The notes under the pieces are model-generated. The model had not been told where the DNA came from. It worked only from the letters and a program-made list of their open reading frames with translations, and ran no database searches. Positions 54,542 to 63,764 of a stretch of DNA of 64,000 nt are shown here, piece after piece; position 1 is the stretch's first letter, and each line of letters begins with the position of its first letter. The DNA is taken from positions 310,001 through 374,000 of the forward strand of contig CAXXIH010000008.1 of the NCBI GenBank assembly GCA_963663365.2, written 5' to 3'. The stretch comes from G963663365 sp963663365 (GTDB lineage Bacteria; Hinthialibacterota; Hinthialibacteria; Hinthialibacterales; G963663365). Position numbers and translations under genes: made by a program.

Positions 54542-55633
54542 CTATCTGGGAAATCCAGGATTGGGCAATTTGATCTCGACTAAATCCTTTAGCAATTCTT
54601 TCAAAACACGAGTGCAAAATTCTTCCTCGGATTCAGTATAGGACCATTCATATTTATAGTCAGTTTTTGTTGCTTCGTATAATTTTTTCTTGAATTTTCC
54701 TGTATGTTCTTTCCATGCGCGATTTCCATACGCTCTGTTTCGCAGGATGAATTGTTTATTTTTACAGTCAAATAACAGATATGAGCATCCCAAACCACCA
54801 AGATTTTCTGTAGCAACATCATTAGGACCGAGGGGAACTCCCGCCTGCAGTGTTAGTTTCGTTTCAAGATTGGTTATTGCATGTCCAATTGCATAGATCG
54901 AAAAAAATAAAATTACATCGCAGTCTTCATAGTCCAAATGATCGATATGTTGCCTTATCTGTTCTAACAGGAAAGTATCATGTTTGTCATAACAAATCAG
55001 TGAACTAGAATTTATAGAGGTATTCCGAAGGAAATAATTCGTTATAGGGGAATATGATGAATAAGGGTTAGGCATGTGCCAATCTACAACAAACTCACCT
55101 AAATCTAAATTGCCACCATCAATTGTTAAATAATTCCATTCATTAAGACAAGAAAGCAGCAACTTTTTCAGAGATTTATAATACAAATCATTACCGTGTT
55201 TTTGTCGATAATTTGCTTTGTGTTTGGGAATTGGACGAGGATTGCTAAGGTGATCGTGATCTTCGCCTATACATTGATAGTCCAAATACCATATCTTTAA
55301 AGTATTAATGTGGAGATCGCGGATACGCTCTAGAAGCGCCTCTTTTGCATTAACTTCTTCGAGAATGCCTTTCCTCCACTCAACGAGCCTTTGCTTATAG
55401 CCCTGCACCGCTGTATCTGGCAATCCATGAAACCATGGAATCTCTTGAGGTTCTTTAACAATAAACTCAAAAACATCTCCGGCGGTGGCGCATTGCCCGA
55501 GTTCTTGTTTGAAACTAGATATATCGTTTTTGTATTGTTCAGCAATACGTTGGTCTATTTGCGCCGTTTCACAACTGGTAAAAATTCCAATCGCAAACAC
55601 CATAACAAAACAGAATTCATTGCGCGGTTTCAT
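54542..55633 (-). CDS. Lipoprotein of unknown function
   Basis: 363 residues. The N-terminus FVMVFAIGIFTSCETAQ carries a lipobox-like IFTSC. The body is mixed helical with no family recognised; notable stretches are DLHINTLKIWYLDYQCIGEDHDH, split by its neighbours, a Ser/Tyr-rich VDWHMPNPYSSYSPITNYFL, and ILFFSIYAIGHAI, which is hydrophobic but short. Residues about 290-330 (GGLGCSYLLFDCKNKQFILRN) may form a beta-rich core. It is encoded on the same strand as the beta-helix protein, 275 bp upstream of it. Likely an outer-membrane-anchored periplasmic protein; function unknown. Confidence 0.7.
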   Translation of the reverse strand: MKPRNEFCFVMVFAIGIFTSCETAQIDQRIAEQYKNDISSFKQELGQCATAGDVFEFIVKEPQEIPWFHGLPDTAVQGYKQRLVEWRKGILEEVNAKEALLERIRDLHINTLKIWYLDYQCIGEDHDHLSNPRPIPKHKANYRQKHGNDLYYKSLKKLLLSCLNEWNYLTIDGGNLDLGEFVVDWHMPNPYSSYSPITNYFLRNTSINSSSLICYDKHDTFLLEQIRQHIDHLDYEDCDVILFFSIYAIGHAITNLETKLTLQAGVPLGPNDVATENLGGLGCSYLLFDCKNKQFILRNRAYGNRAWKEHTGKFKKKLYEATKTDYKYEWSYTESEEEFCTRVLKELLKDLVEIKLPNPGFPR

Positions 55634-55930
55634 CGTGAGCTTACCTGTATGGTTATAAGCAAATTAACCTGGATTTCCCGTATAGGCCCTCGATTATCCT
55701 CCCCAAAACGCGGTCCGAGAGATGTTACCGCCCTGGAGGCCTGATTCTGCTCTAAAATGATGATGCTCCGGCACTTTCAGAAGTTCAACCGTTTGCTGAA
55801 ACTTCTACATAACCACTTGAGATGTCAATGGATAGCCTGCGTTCCGATTGGAGGTTAGCAGTAACATCCGTGCCAATCTTTATTGGATAGCCTTTCCGCT
55901 GCAAGCTGCCCCAGGTATCTTGATCCGCTT
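55634..55930. other. Gene-free stretch
   Basis: About 300 bp between two minus-strand genes of unknown function. Nothing recognisable was found: no transposase fragment, no clear hairpin with T-run. It may hold the promoter of the lipoprotein gene. Confidence 0.4.
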
Positions 55931-57172
55931 CTAAACATCAAACCTCATAAAACGGTCATACAACGCCGTCTTGCGTAGGTAAAACGGGCGCATATACTTT
56001 GATTCCGTCGACAATTCCTTCTTCTCAAGTAATCCCATGGTTATCAGATGACTGAATATTCGAGAGTCCACCATCCATTCCAAGTTATAGGGATCATCAG
56101 CCCGTAAAATCGTGTTTCGGACCTTGGGCAAAATGATCATCGGAGTCAATTTCTTTGGTGAAATCCACTTTCCGGCAAGTTTACCAACCTTATACAATGA
56201 AAAGGCTACCGTAGCCTGAAGATCGTCGTTTGCTTCCATCCGGTCACAATAGGCCAAGTTGAACGCTTTGAAGTTCGTCCGGAAAAGCAATGCAAACAAT
56301 GCACCCGCATTCTCTTCTTCCATATACTTCTGACCGTTTCGTGTGAGCGTGAACTGCCCCTTGCTGCATTTTATCAGTTTGGCCAGTTCTAACAGGATTC
56401 GGATAATGTGAAGGGGAGGAACATCTTCTTCGTTGAATACCTTGTTGAACCTGTAGATGTCTTCACGGCTTTCTTCCGACATCTCAACAGTCTCGAGTAT
56501 CTGCGTTACGAATTTTCGATTCAAATTACCGGCCGTTGTGGCTTTCACCTTCCCTAATTCTTTGAGAGCAATCAGAAAAGTACGGGCATTGTTCAGCAGT
56601 TCAGAATGATCGAAAGCCTCTAGAGGTAGTGATGAGTTCAACTGCACACAGCCGTTTGGATCGTTCCAATCGTCATTGAGGAGACGCATGAGTTGGGAAC
56701 GGGATAGCCCTCCGATTTTCTTGTACGAAATATTTTTGAAACGGTCGATACTCATCTTTACCATGTTGTTGATGAAAGACAGGATGTCACCTTGGGCGTC
56801 GAGGTGCTTCTTTTCTTCACAATAATTGGATACGCTCTTCCTCATCTCTCGCTGCTCGCCCTTGATTCCAGCGATTTGTATGAAACCCGCACGTCTTTGT
56901 ATTAGTTGGAGTATGCTGAGATAAATCTCATTCCATTGGCCAGATTCAAAGGGATTTTTGCATTCTATGGACTTTATTTCAGCTAGATCGGCGATCTCGA
57001 TCAGTTGCTCTTCCTCAAAATGGCATAGGTAGAAATTGCCTTTAACTGTACAGAGTTGGAGCCGCTTGTGGATAGCCCCCGCAAGTGAAGACTCCGTAAA
57101 AAGCATGTTCCGTTGGCCCTCGCTCAAATACAAAGGAATTTTCTGGTCAGAATCGATATCAAGGCTAGTCAT
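55931..57172 (-). CDS. 413-residue protein coupled to HU copy 2, unrecognised
   Basis: Start chosen at the ATG at 57172 (MTSLDIDSDQKIPLYL), which overlaps the HU stop by 8 bp (ATGACTAG), giving translational coupling; an upstream in-frame start at 57193 lies deeper in HU. No signal peptide. Charged, mostly helical. The segment about 190-300 (ARTFLIALKELGKVKATTAGNLNRK, then LHIIRILLELAKLIKCSKGQFTLTRNGQKYM) looks like two winged-helix-like units of the sort seen near plasmid pRiA4b ORF-3-type proteins; this is a weak resemblance. Coupling to a DNA-bending HU protein suggests a nucleic-acid-linked role. At HU copy 1 only its first codons remain. Confidence 0.65.
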   Translation of the reverse strand: MTSLDIDSDQKIPLYLSEGQRNMLFTESSLAGAIHKRLQLCTVKGNFYLCHFEEEQLIEIADLAEIKSIECKNPFESGQWNEIYLSILQLIQRRAGFIQIAGIKGEQREMRKSVSNYCEEKKHLDAQGDILSFINNMVKMSIDRFKNISYKKIGGLSRSQLMRLLNDDWNDPNGCVQLNSSLPLEAFDHSELLNNARTFLIALKELGKVKATTAGNLNRKFVTQILETVEMSEESREDIYRFNKVFNEEDVPPLHIIRILLELAKLIKCSKGQFTLTRNGQKYMEEENAGALFALLFRTNFKAFNLAYCDRMEANDDLQATVAFSLYKVGKLAGKWISPKKLTPMIILPKVRNTILRADDPYNLEWMVDSRIFSHLITMGLLEKKELSTESKYMRPFYLRKTALYDRFMRFDV

Positions 57173-57461
57173 CGCGTACCGTCTTTTCAACAACCCGCTT
57201 CATCATCTTTCCGGCTTTGAAATGGACGACGTTACGTGCCGGTACGGGTGCTGCTTCTCCGGTGACAGGATTACGGCCTACACGCGGCGGTGTTCTACGG
57301 ACCTCAAATACACCGAAATCTCTGATTTCAATGCGGCGTTCTCGGGCAAGCGTCTCCATGAAAACATGGAGAATACATTCGACGATGACGCTAATATGGC
57401 GTACCTCCTGCTTGGTGTTCTTGTTGACGAACTCGATGATGTCTTTCTTGTTCATATGCAT
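57165..57461 (-). CDS. HU/IHF-family DNA-binding protein, copy 2
   Basis: 98 residues from the ATG at 57461 (MHMNKKDIIEF), with GGGGG just upstream; the second ATG at 57455 gives 96 residues. Same fold and DNA-arm (GRNPVTGEAAPVPARNVVHF) as copy 1 at 46431. Differences cluster in the dimer-forming helices (EVRHISVIVECILHV) and one arm-proximal residue (GKMMK here, GKRMK in copy 1). The stop overlaps the start of the 413-residue gene. The repeat extends roughly 310 bp. The upstream contexts of the two copies differ, so they are probably regulated separately. Confidence 0.95.
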   Translation of the reverse strand: MHMNKKDIIEFVNKNTKQEVRHISVIVECILHVFMETLARERRIEIRDFGVFEVRRTPPRVGRNPVTGEAAPVPARNVVHFKAGKMMKRVVEKTVRDD

Positions 57462-57650
57462 CCCCCATTCTGATTGCTGCCTTCTCGCAATAACATCAAA
57501 ATTGGACCACACTCATAACAAATTCGACCTTAGAACACCTATATCTCAGGACACCTACAATTTTTGGCACCAAAAGCAGTTTGCCTATTCAGCATCCCCG
57601 AAAAATCGATTTATCATAAAATCTGAAAACTGCGTACGGCAAAAACAGTA

Positions 57651-58115
57651 TCAAGCGGGCAGCATATCCCACATCGGATCCCCGGCCACGATACGCGCAA
57701 ACTGCCTTAATTCGCTTGGCCACTGCTGATCCTTGGCTCTTTCGAACTGCTCTCTATTTAGTACCCCGGTCGCCCAACTGACATGGAAAATCCCTAGTAT
57801 TCCCGACGGTTCCTGCTCGCAAAAGGTGCGTACACGCCGCAAGAATTTGGCATCCCGAAATGATCTATGCTTAAAAGGCAATACCAATCCGTAATGAATC
57901 ACACCGCTAAAACCGTCCATAAAGACATAATAATCACCGGGCTCAAGTGATTGCTGCCAGCTCTGCACACGCAGATTCGCGCCGTGGTCACAAATGCCCA
58001 GTTGCAAGAGAAAATCCTGCAAAAATCCTTCCTCGTCGGGCTTATCAAAAGCTCCGATATCTGGATCCGCGAAAATTTCCGGATATTCAAAAATATCTGC
58101 AAGCGGTTCAGACAT
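57651..58115 (-). CDS. 154-residue hypothetical cytoplasmic protein
   Basis: Starts at the ATG at 58115 (MSEPLADIFEYPEIF); a GTG two codons earlier is possible. No signal peptide. Acidic N-terminus, then alternating strands around residues 50-90 (GDYYVFMDGFSGVIHYGLVLPF) and a helical C-terminus (FERAKDQQWPSELRQFARIVAG). The general look is similar to small SMI1/KNR4-like or immunity-type proteins, but no diagnostic motif is present. Isolated on the minus strand between HU copy 2 and the plus-strand lipoprotein cluster. Function unknown. Confidence 0.55.
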   Translation of the reverse strand: MSEPLADIFEYPEIFADPDIGAFDKPDEEGFLQDFLLQLGICDHGANLRVQSWQQSLEPGDYYVFMDGFSGVIHYGLVLPFKHRSFRDAKFLRRVRTFCEQEPSGILGIFHVSWATGVLNREQFERAKDQQWPSELRQFARIVAGDPMWDMLPA

Positions 58116-58363
58116 CCCCACTTCTATACGTTTCCTTTTTCAATTCCCAACAGATACAGTCCCAGGGCAAGCGGGCAATATGTCAAGATGCACTCGGGTT
58201 CTTATATATTTCTCCGAGCCTTGGAGGCTGAATGGCAATCCAAATCCGTCTTTAAATCGTTTTAACCTGAATTTCCCATTTTGATTCTCGATTCTCTTCC
58301 AGAAGGCGCAATTAGAAACTATATAATGGATAGATGTTCGAATCAAATTGTGCTTGTGTTAAA

Positions 58364-58417
58364 TAGGAATATATTCCTAGTTTCGGCGTAGGAAGTTTTT
58401 CCTAGATAAACTAGGAA
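58364..58417 (+). promoter_or_regulatory. Three-part TAGGAA palindrome array upstream of a lipoprotein gene
   Basis: Site 1 TAGGAATATATTCCTA (58364-58379) is a perfect 16-bp palindrome. Site 2 is TAGGAAGTTTTTCCTA (58389-58404), with perfect arms and a 4-bp centre. Half-site 3 TAGGAA is at 58412. Starts are 25 and 23 bp apart, as at 49368/49393/49416. Flanking blocks TTGTGCTTGTGTT (before) and CTTTTTGTCGATTTTG (after, near 58433) are also shared. The array ends about 50 bp before the ATG at 58468. Confidence 0.7.
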
Positions 58418-58467
58418 TAGTTACCGATATAACTTTTTGTCGATTTTGAATATAATTTATTTCGAGG

Positions 58468-59271
58468 ATGTCGGAAACATATGGCAAGAAAAGAACAATG
58501 AAACAGAAAAATGAAATTTTGGCAATGAGATTTGGTTCGTACAGCCTTGCGTGTGCCGCTGCTATCATGATGTTTTCAATTGTTGCCTGCTGGAAGAACG
58601 AATCTGGCGATACTTTACCCGGTGGGACGCAAGCGCAAAAATCAGAGCCAATTATCTTCGTAGATCTGGCTCCGAAAACGCTGGATGAAGAATCGTCCAA
58701 GGTTGGAACTGTACTGCACGATAACAAATTCGAGACGGGATCCAAAGATAATGACGGCAATTTCATTACTAAAACCTACGTCATGCATGCGATAGGGAAT
58801 CTGGCGCATGACGGTGACTGCTGGATCTTCGATTCAACTCCCTCAGACGGCGCTTTTGGCATTTTTTATTTCTCCGAGGAGTTCGATCTAGACATCTCCT
58901 TTCAGTCTGTTGTCGGCTCTGGGATCGTGCAGAAATTGCACCTGAAACTGGGTCTCAACAAGGGGGTTGTCTATGCCATTGGCCAGGTGGCCGAAGTGGG
59001 CACCAATAGACTCGTGGTGAAGTGGACAAACTGCGAGGGTAAAGTCGAAGGGGTTGTAGCTGCATATGACACAGAGGTAATCGTGATCGTCGATGGCAAA
59101 CGTAGAAGCATGACCGAACTGAGCGTCGGTGACTGGGTGACTGCAGAGATCAAGACCGCGGAAGATGGCAAACACACCGTCAAGAAGGTCGTGGTTGGCG
59201 AGCATACCATCACATTGCTCGCGCCCTTCTTCCAAGACTATATTGTTAACGTTGGGAATGATTTTGACTGA
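58468..59271 (+). CDS. Lipoprotein of unknown function
   Basis: 267 residues from the ATG at 58468; in-frame ATGs at 58498 and 58525 are alternatives, the last giving a compact signal MRFGSYSLACAAAIMMFSIV. Lipobox SIVAC. The mature protein is beta-rich; the C-terminal part (about 175-255) has IGQVAEVGTNRLVVKW, YDTEVIVIVDGKRRSMTEL and VGDWVTAEIKTAEDGKHTVKKVVV, a pattern like DUF5666/OB-type domains. It is the first gene of a plus-strand lipoprotein run and lies behind the conserved palindrome array, so probably its transcription is controlled there. Exact role unknown. Confidence 0.75.
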   Translation: MSETYGKKRTMKQKNEILAMRFGSYSLACAAAIMMFSIVACWKNESGDTLPGGTQAQKSEPIIFVDLAPKTLDEESSKVGTVLHDNKFETGSKDNDGNFITKTYVMHAIGNLAHDGDCWIFDSTPSDGAFGIFYFSEEFDLDISFQSVVGSGIVQKLHLKLGLNKGVVYAIGQVAEVGTNRLVVKWTNCEGKVEGVVAAYDTEVIVIVDGKRRSMTELSVGDWVTAEIKTAEDGKHTVKKVVVGEHTITLLAPFFQDYIVNVGNDFD

Positions 59272-59390
59272 AAGGTACAACGATCTGTTTTCTATGGTTT
59301 TGGCTATGGGCCAGACACCACTCGGATCGCGCCTTTGGGACGAGATATTGAAAGCACATATAGGAAATCTGAGTTGAACGAGGAATCTAC

Positions 59391-60143
59391 ATGTCACGTT
59401 TCGGACTCTACAGCCGATTGAACCACACCGTTCGATGTCGCATACATCGGGTGATGGTGCGATGGGCAGCTGTTATCGTCGTATCATTTTGCCTCGCGGC
59501 GTGCGCAGGCGCGCCCACTGTCACTCTTCCATCAATCCAGGCCCGGCCGTTGACAGAACTGGATCGGAAACAAGTCAAGAGTGGTTTGTGTATAGCAATC
59601 GATCCCATCACAGACCCAGGACGCCAACAAGAGTACTTCGGAACAGAAATCTTAGCTGAGGGAGTACTCGCCGTTCAGGTGGTTGTCTCGAATGAGTCCG
59701 AGAATACAGCCTGGTATCTTCCTCGCTATGAATCCCACGTGAATACAGGGACGGGCGACTACATACCTCGTGTCGATCCTCCAGTGAATTTCATGCCGAA
59801 GTCTATCGAGGATCAACGTAAGAAAGTGAATAGTGCGGTGCGAAGACGTCAGAAAATGGTCATTCCCAGTGGTGTAGCCATAGGACTTGCTCCTCCCCTA
59901 ATTATACCGATTATGGCGGTCTATCTGAAGGATACGAGTAAGCCATGGCGGGATATGTCTGCTATCCAAATGCAGCTCGTGGACCATGGACTGCCTGAAA
60001 CCGCTGTGCCGCCTGGTGGTTCGTCGAGCGGATTGGTCCTCTTTTACCTGAAGAATGTCGAGGTCGATGAACTAAATAGCCTTACGCTGATCGCCGAGCA
60101 ACTAGGGACCTGCGTGACCGAGAGTTTTGTCTTTAGACTGTAG
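59391..60143 (+). CDS. Lipoprotein of unknown function
   Basis: 250 residues; GAGGA precedes the ATG at 59391 at good spacing. The signal region is long (about 38 residues) with lipobox CLAAC (AAVIVVSFCLAACAGAP). The body contains VLAVQVVVSNESENTAWYLPRYES, split around it, an Ig-like strand pattern suggestive of a periplasmic beta-sandwich, and a hydrophobic segment (GVAIGLAPPLIIPIMAVYL, about 163-181) that may be a buried or membrane-associated helix. The C-terminal strands (GLVLFYLKNVEVDELNSLTL) continue the sandwich. Its stop is 15 bp before the next lipoprotein gene. Function unknown. Confidence 0.75.
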   Translation: MSRFGLYSRLNHTVRCRIHRVMVRWAAVIVVSFCLAACAGAPTVTLPSIQARPLTELDRKQVKSGLCIAIDPITDPGRQQEYFGTEILAEGVLAVQVVVSNESENTAWYLPRYESHVNTGTGDYIPRVDPPVNFMPKSIEDQRKKVNSAVRRRQKMVIPSGVAIGLAPPLIIPIMAVYLKDTSKPWRDMSAIQMQLVDHGLPETAVPPGGSSSGLVLFYLKNVEVDELNSLTLIAEQLGTCVTESFVFRL

Positions 60144-60157
60144 AGGAGAGAAGAAGA

Positions 60158-61597
60158 ATGCAGCCATCAATTTCGCAGCAGACATTGGTTTCTTTTGGCC
60201 TCCTTATGGGCATTGCCATTACACTCGGGGCATGCGTCAGTTCACCCAGATACACCACGGAAGAAGTCCAACAGAAGTTAGCGAACCACATGATTCCTCC
60301 CTCGGAATTTGGAAAAAGCCCTCTACATGTTGGGCTCCTTTTGGTCCCGGAACTTTGTACCTATCAGAACATCCGGATAGATGAAGGATGTGCGAGGCTC
60401 ATGAGAAACCTATTTGAGGATGTCACGATACTGTCGTTGGAGGATCTTCAGAATGCACCGTTACGGCCGCCAATCTTGGTGGTACCGGAAATATCTAGAG
60501 TCGGGCTGTATCCCGCCGGACGGAGTTCCCTGAAGGACTTTGCCGCACGCTTTGGCGTGACGTATTCCTTCTGGAATGAGAATGGCCAGGAGATTTGGGT
60601 AGCAACGTATTGTGGCACTGGAACTGCTAAGGGTATCACAGACACTTGGCATGAAGCTATCATGGATCAGTTTAAGGCCGCTCAAAAAGGAATCGCCCTC
60701 AGCCGTTTCTGGACTCTGGATGTGTTCAAAGCGGTGGAAACGAAGCCGAGAGCATCGCAAGACACCCCAGAGACAATGCTAGCGAGAGAACAGACAGATG
60801 CTGGAGAACATCTGGTTCTCGAACTTCCGGGCGACACAGAGATGCAGTTTGTAAAGATCATCCCCGGGACCTTCGCAATGGGGAGCCCGTCGACCGAAGA
60901 AGGAAGATTAGAAAACGAAGGCCCTCAATGTGAGATACAAATTTCAAAACCTTTCTATCTTGGCACGTATGAGGTTACGCGGGAGCAGTGGCGGGCGGTG
61001 ATGAACGAAGATCCATTGGCAGACACGGAAAACGCCAATTGCCAACAATGGCGGGCTACTGTAAGTCAATCTCCATCGATCGATTTGGAAGTGCAGGACA
61101 CCCCCGTGACGTTTGTCTCTTGGTACGATTGCCAACGGTTTATCATGAAGATCAACACCTTAGGTCTCGGCACATTCCGGCTTCCCAGCGAAGCGGAATG
61201 GGAGTACGCGTGCCGTGCGGGAACGAAAACGCGTTTCTATTGGGGAGATGATTTGAACGAAGCCGAGATTGACCGCTATGCACTACGTGGGATTAAGAGC
61301 GACGGTAAATTGCTCCCCTACCATCCCCGCCCAGTTGGTACGAAGGAACCTAACGCGTGGGGGCTGTACGACATGAGTGGGAGCGTCGGTGAATGGTGCG
61401 ATAATCGCTTTGGTGGATCCGCAGAAAGCCCATCTTTGTACCGAGCCGTCGGAAAGCATACCTGGATGGGGACCTTACGGGGCGGCTGCTCTATGTTGTC
61501 GGGGACCTCTTGCCGTTCAGCAATGCGTGTCCGGCTGCCACGCGAATGGGCGTCTGGCGCCCAAACAGGGCTTCGCCTTGTGAGAGATTGCCCATGA
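60158..61597 (+). CDS. Lipoprotein with C-terminal FGE-sulfatase (SUMF1) domain
   Basis: 479 residues with GGAGAG before the ATG. Lipobox LGACV near residue 26. Residues about 35-200 form an unrecognised alpha/beta domain (HVGLLLVPELCTYQ, PILVVPEISRVGLYP). The SUMF1 domain covers about 225-479: FVKIIPGTFAMGSPS, ISKPFYLGTYEVTREQW, FRLPSEAEWEYACRAGT, WGLYDMSGSVGEWCDN, LRGGCSMLSGTSCRSAMR and GLRLV. The first FGE catalytic cysteine is not at the normal place (Leu in MLSGTSC), so enzyme activity is doubtful. Unlike the two FGE paralogs upstream, it is exported and probably membrane-anchored. Middle of the lipoprotein cluster. Confidence 0.88.
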   Translation: MQPSISQQTLVSFGLLMGIAITLGACVSSPRYTTEEVQQKLANHMIPPSEFGKSPLHVGLLLVPELCTYQNIRIDEGCARLMRNLFEDVTILSLEDLQNAPLRPPILVVPEISRVGLYPAGRSSLKDFAARFGVTYSFWNENGQEIWVATYCGTGTAKGITDTWHEAIMDQFKAAQKGIALSRFWTLDVFKAVETKPRASQDTPETMLAREQTDAGEHLVLELPGDTEMQFVKIIPGTFAMGSPSTEEGRLENEGPQCEIQISKPFYLGTYEVTREQWRAVMNEDPLADTENANCQQWRATVSQSPSIDLEVQDTPVTFVSWYDCQRFIMKINTLGLGTFRLPSEAEWEYACRAGTKTRFYWGDDLNEAEIDRYALRGIKSDGKLLPYHPRPVGTKEPNAWGLYDMSGSVGEWCDNRFGGSAESPSLYRAVGKHTWMGTLRGGCSMLSGTSCRSAMRVRLPREWASGAQTGLRLVRDCP

Positions 61598-61708
61598 ACG
61601 AAGAGAGTGGAACAAGGAAACACTTGGAACGCTCCGTGATTACGTACAATGCTCATAAATCGAGATCGGACCTCCAAACCGGACGCCGAACAAGAGAGGA
61701 GAATGAGA

Positions 61709-62155
61709 ATGAACTCTGTACGCTTTGTCTGTGCCTGTACGGTATGCCTTTTTGTGCTTGGTTGTACCACGACCAACCAAACCTCGTACCATAAACCTAC
61801 GGATAAGCAATCTTCAACGGCTTCGAAGGCATTCACAATCTCAGCATTAGCTGTAATTAATATAGGACCAGCCGGTTCACAATGGGGTCATTTAACAGGC
61901 AAAATTATTAGTGCGGTTGAATCCACTAGACAAATCACGATGGATCCAGATGAAGGATCAACGATAGTACGAATGAATGGTACTAAATGGCGTTTTTTTC
62001 ATGGCGCACAGGGCGATCAGGGCCAACTCAATTTTACGGTAGCGGAGTCGTCCTTTCTTGATTGGTCCCAATTAAAACCCGGAACTCAAGTCTCCTTTGA
62101 CTGCAAAGAATTGCCAGACTTCACGTTTAGAATTGCATATATGTCGTATAAATAG
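61709..62155 (+). CDS. Small lipoprotein, unrecognised
   Basis: 148 residues from the ATG at 61709 (MNSVRFVCACTVCLFVLGC), chosen because AGGAG lies seven bases upstream; the open frame extends to 61649. Lipobox FVLGC. After a Thr/Ser-rich linker comes a small beta-rich domain (LTGKIISAVESTRQITMDPDEG, split, WRFFHGAQGDQGQLNFTVAE, VSFDCKEL). The -GKI...V...TGxxVSFD layout suggests an OB-like fold, an inference from strand pattern. Co-directional with neighbours. Confidence 0.7.
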   Translation: MNSVRFVCACTVCLFVLGCTTTNQTSYHKPTDKQSSTASKAFTISALAVINIGPAGSQWGHLTGKIISAVESTRQITMDPDEGSTIVRMNGTKWRFFHGAQGDQGQLNFTVAESSFLDWSQLKPGTQVSFDCKELPDFTFRIAYMSYK

Positions 62156-62256
62156 GTTTTTCGATTTATGAATATTACAAATTTCCAATTTTATACACAG
62201 AATTGTCTGCATAAGAAAAGTGAATGTAGTATCCACTGCACAAAAGGAGGAATTGA

Positions 62257-63276
62257 ATGAGAGTGTATCCTAGTGTATTGATCGCATTTTTTCTTTTGAC
62301 TGTAGCCTGCGGAGATTTGTCCCATGGCGATGAGAAATTCACGAAACGTATGGTTGGATGTGCGGAATCTGTGAATGGGATTCTCTATGTAATGGGGGGA
62401 ACAAATCTTTATAATGATTTGGCGGATGTGGGTGCCTATGATCCATCCTCGAAAACATGGAGCGCAAAGTCATCTTTGCCGTTGCCGAGATCGGCTTGTG
62501 TATCAGCGGTATTGCGAAACGATATTTACCTTATTGGCGGTCTCAATAAATCAGGAGTCCTCTCTGATATACAAAAATACAACACCAATGATGACACTTG
62601 GCTGACATGTGCGCCTATACCGACCCCTCGTTGGAATTTTATGGCGTGTCAAGCCGGTAACAAAATTTACACATTTGGTGGTATCTCAGGACGGGGAACA
62701 AATAGAAACGCGACGGATGTTATCGAAACCTACGATCCTATAGACGATTCCTGGCAACAGACAGGTTCGATGCCCGGTGCACGGCAGAGTGCAGCTATTG
62801 CCGTAGTCAACGAGTTGATTTACATTATTTCAGGAAAGATTGCTACCTATCACGAATCCACAAAAGGCGAGCAAATAACTCAACGTGTAGATTGCTATGA
62901 CCCAATAAATAATACATGGATAACAGTCACCGATATTCCAACCGGGCGCGTCAGCGCTAAAGCCGTCGTAGCAAAGGATAAAATCTATGTTGTCGGTGGA
63001 ATGGATAAAACGGGCAAATTACCGACTCAAATAGATGTCTTTGATCCACAGACCAACCAATGGAGTTCCAGCACACAATTGACAACTGGTAGGAGTGGAC
63101 ATATGTGCGCTCTCGTCAAGGATTCTATCATCCTATTTGGTGGTACGTCTGATCGTTATAAAGGGGGGCAAAGGCCGCAGATATCCAGTCATGTCGAAAC
63201 GATCGCAATCCATGAAAATCAGGCAAAATCGATAATAACAAACGAGGCTACACAAAATTCCTCCACATCATATTAG
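62257..63276 (+). CDS. Kelch-repeat beta-propeller lipoprotein
   Basis: 339 residues behind a strong AGGAGG. The signal ends in a lipobox-like LTVAC (residues 14-18). Five to six kelch units follow: ILYVMGGTN...VGAYDPSSKTWS, IYLIGGLNK...IQKYNTNDDTW, KIYTFGGIS...IETYDPIDDSW, LIYIISGK...VDCYDPINNTW, KIYVVGGMD...IDVFDPQTNQW, and SIILFGGTS. A closed six-blade propeller is likely. Such exported propellers bind sugars or act as galactose-oxidase or sialate-mutarotase-like domains; no active-site Cys-Tyr pair was recognised. Last of the lipoprotein run. Confidence 0.93.
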   Translation: MRVYPSVLIAFFLLTVACGDLSHGDEKFTKRMVGCAESVNGILYVMGGTNLYNDLADVGAYDPSSKTWSAKSSLPLPRSACVSAVLRNDIYLIGGLNKSGVLSDIQKYNTNDDTWLTCAPIPTPRWNFMACQAGNKIYTFGGISGRGTNRNATDVIETYDPIDDSWQQTGSMPGARQSAAIAVVNELIYIISGKIATYHESTKGEQITQRVDCYDPINNTWITVTDIPTGRVSAKAVVAKDKIYVVGGMDKTGKLPTQIDVFDPQTNQWSSSTQLTTGRSGHMCALVKDSIILFGGTSDRYKGGQRPQISSHVETIAIHENQAKSIITNEATQNSSTSY

Positions 63277-63401
63277 ATATCAGGAGTAACGAAATGGAAT
63301 CTTTTCCCAGGCTAAAGCATCCAATGCATATCACTTTCATGGGTAAATTTGTATGTCGCAAATAACAATTGTTTTGACCTACATATACAGGAAATACAGG
63401 T

Positions 63402-63764
63402 ATGAATAAAAGCGCCCAATCGTTTTTGAAGTCTATAAATAATAAAGAAGATATGGTGCGAAAATTGCCCATAAAACAGATCGTCACGCGAGAAGAGGAT
63501 TGGGTTATTGAGGTCCTTATTTGTGCCCTAAAAGATTCCTCCTCATACGTACGTATTGAGGCGGTAAGAGGTTTAGCAAAAAAGCGTGACAAACAATCTA
63601 TCAGTGCATTAATCCAGTGTCTCGATGATTCCAGTTGGGTAGTTCAAAATATAGCGGCTAAGGCTTTGCTATGTTTTGAAAACGAACTATCAGAGGAAAC
63701 TCGCAAGCGGATAAATGCATATGATTTAAAACGAAAAGATTTGAGAAATGAAAAAAAAGGCTGA
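63402..63764 (+). CDS. Small HEAT-repeat protein
   Basis: 120 residues with AGGAAAT before the ATG. No signal peptide. Two clear HEAT repeats: VLICALKDSSSYVRIEAVRGL and ALIQCLDDSSWVVQNIAAKAL (each split at its turn), flanked by a basic N-terminal helix and a highly charged tail (RKRINAYDLKRKDLRNEKK). HEAT arrays are protein-binding scaffolds; two repeats is short for the class. The stop overlaps the next gene's start by 17 bp, so the two are probably translated together. Confidence 0.85.
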   Translation: MNKSAQSFLKSINNKEDMVRKLPIKQIVTREEDWVIEVLICALKDSSSYVRIEAVRGLAKKRDKQSISALIQCLDDSSWVVQNIAAKALLCFENELSEETRKRINAYDLKRKDLRNEKKG

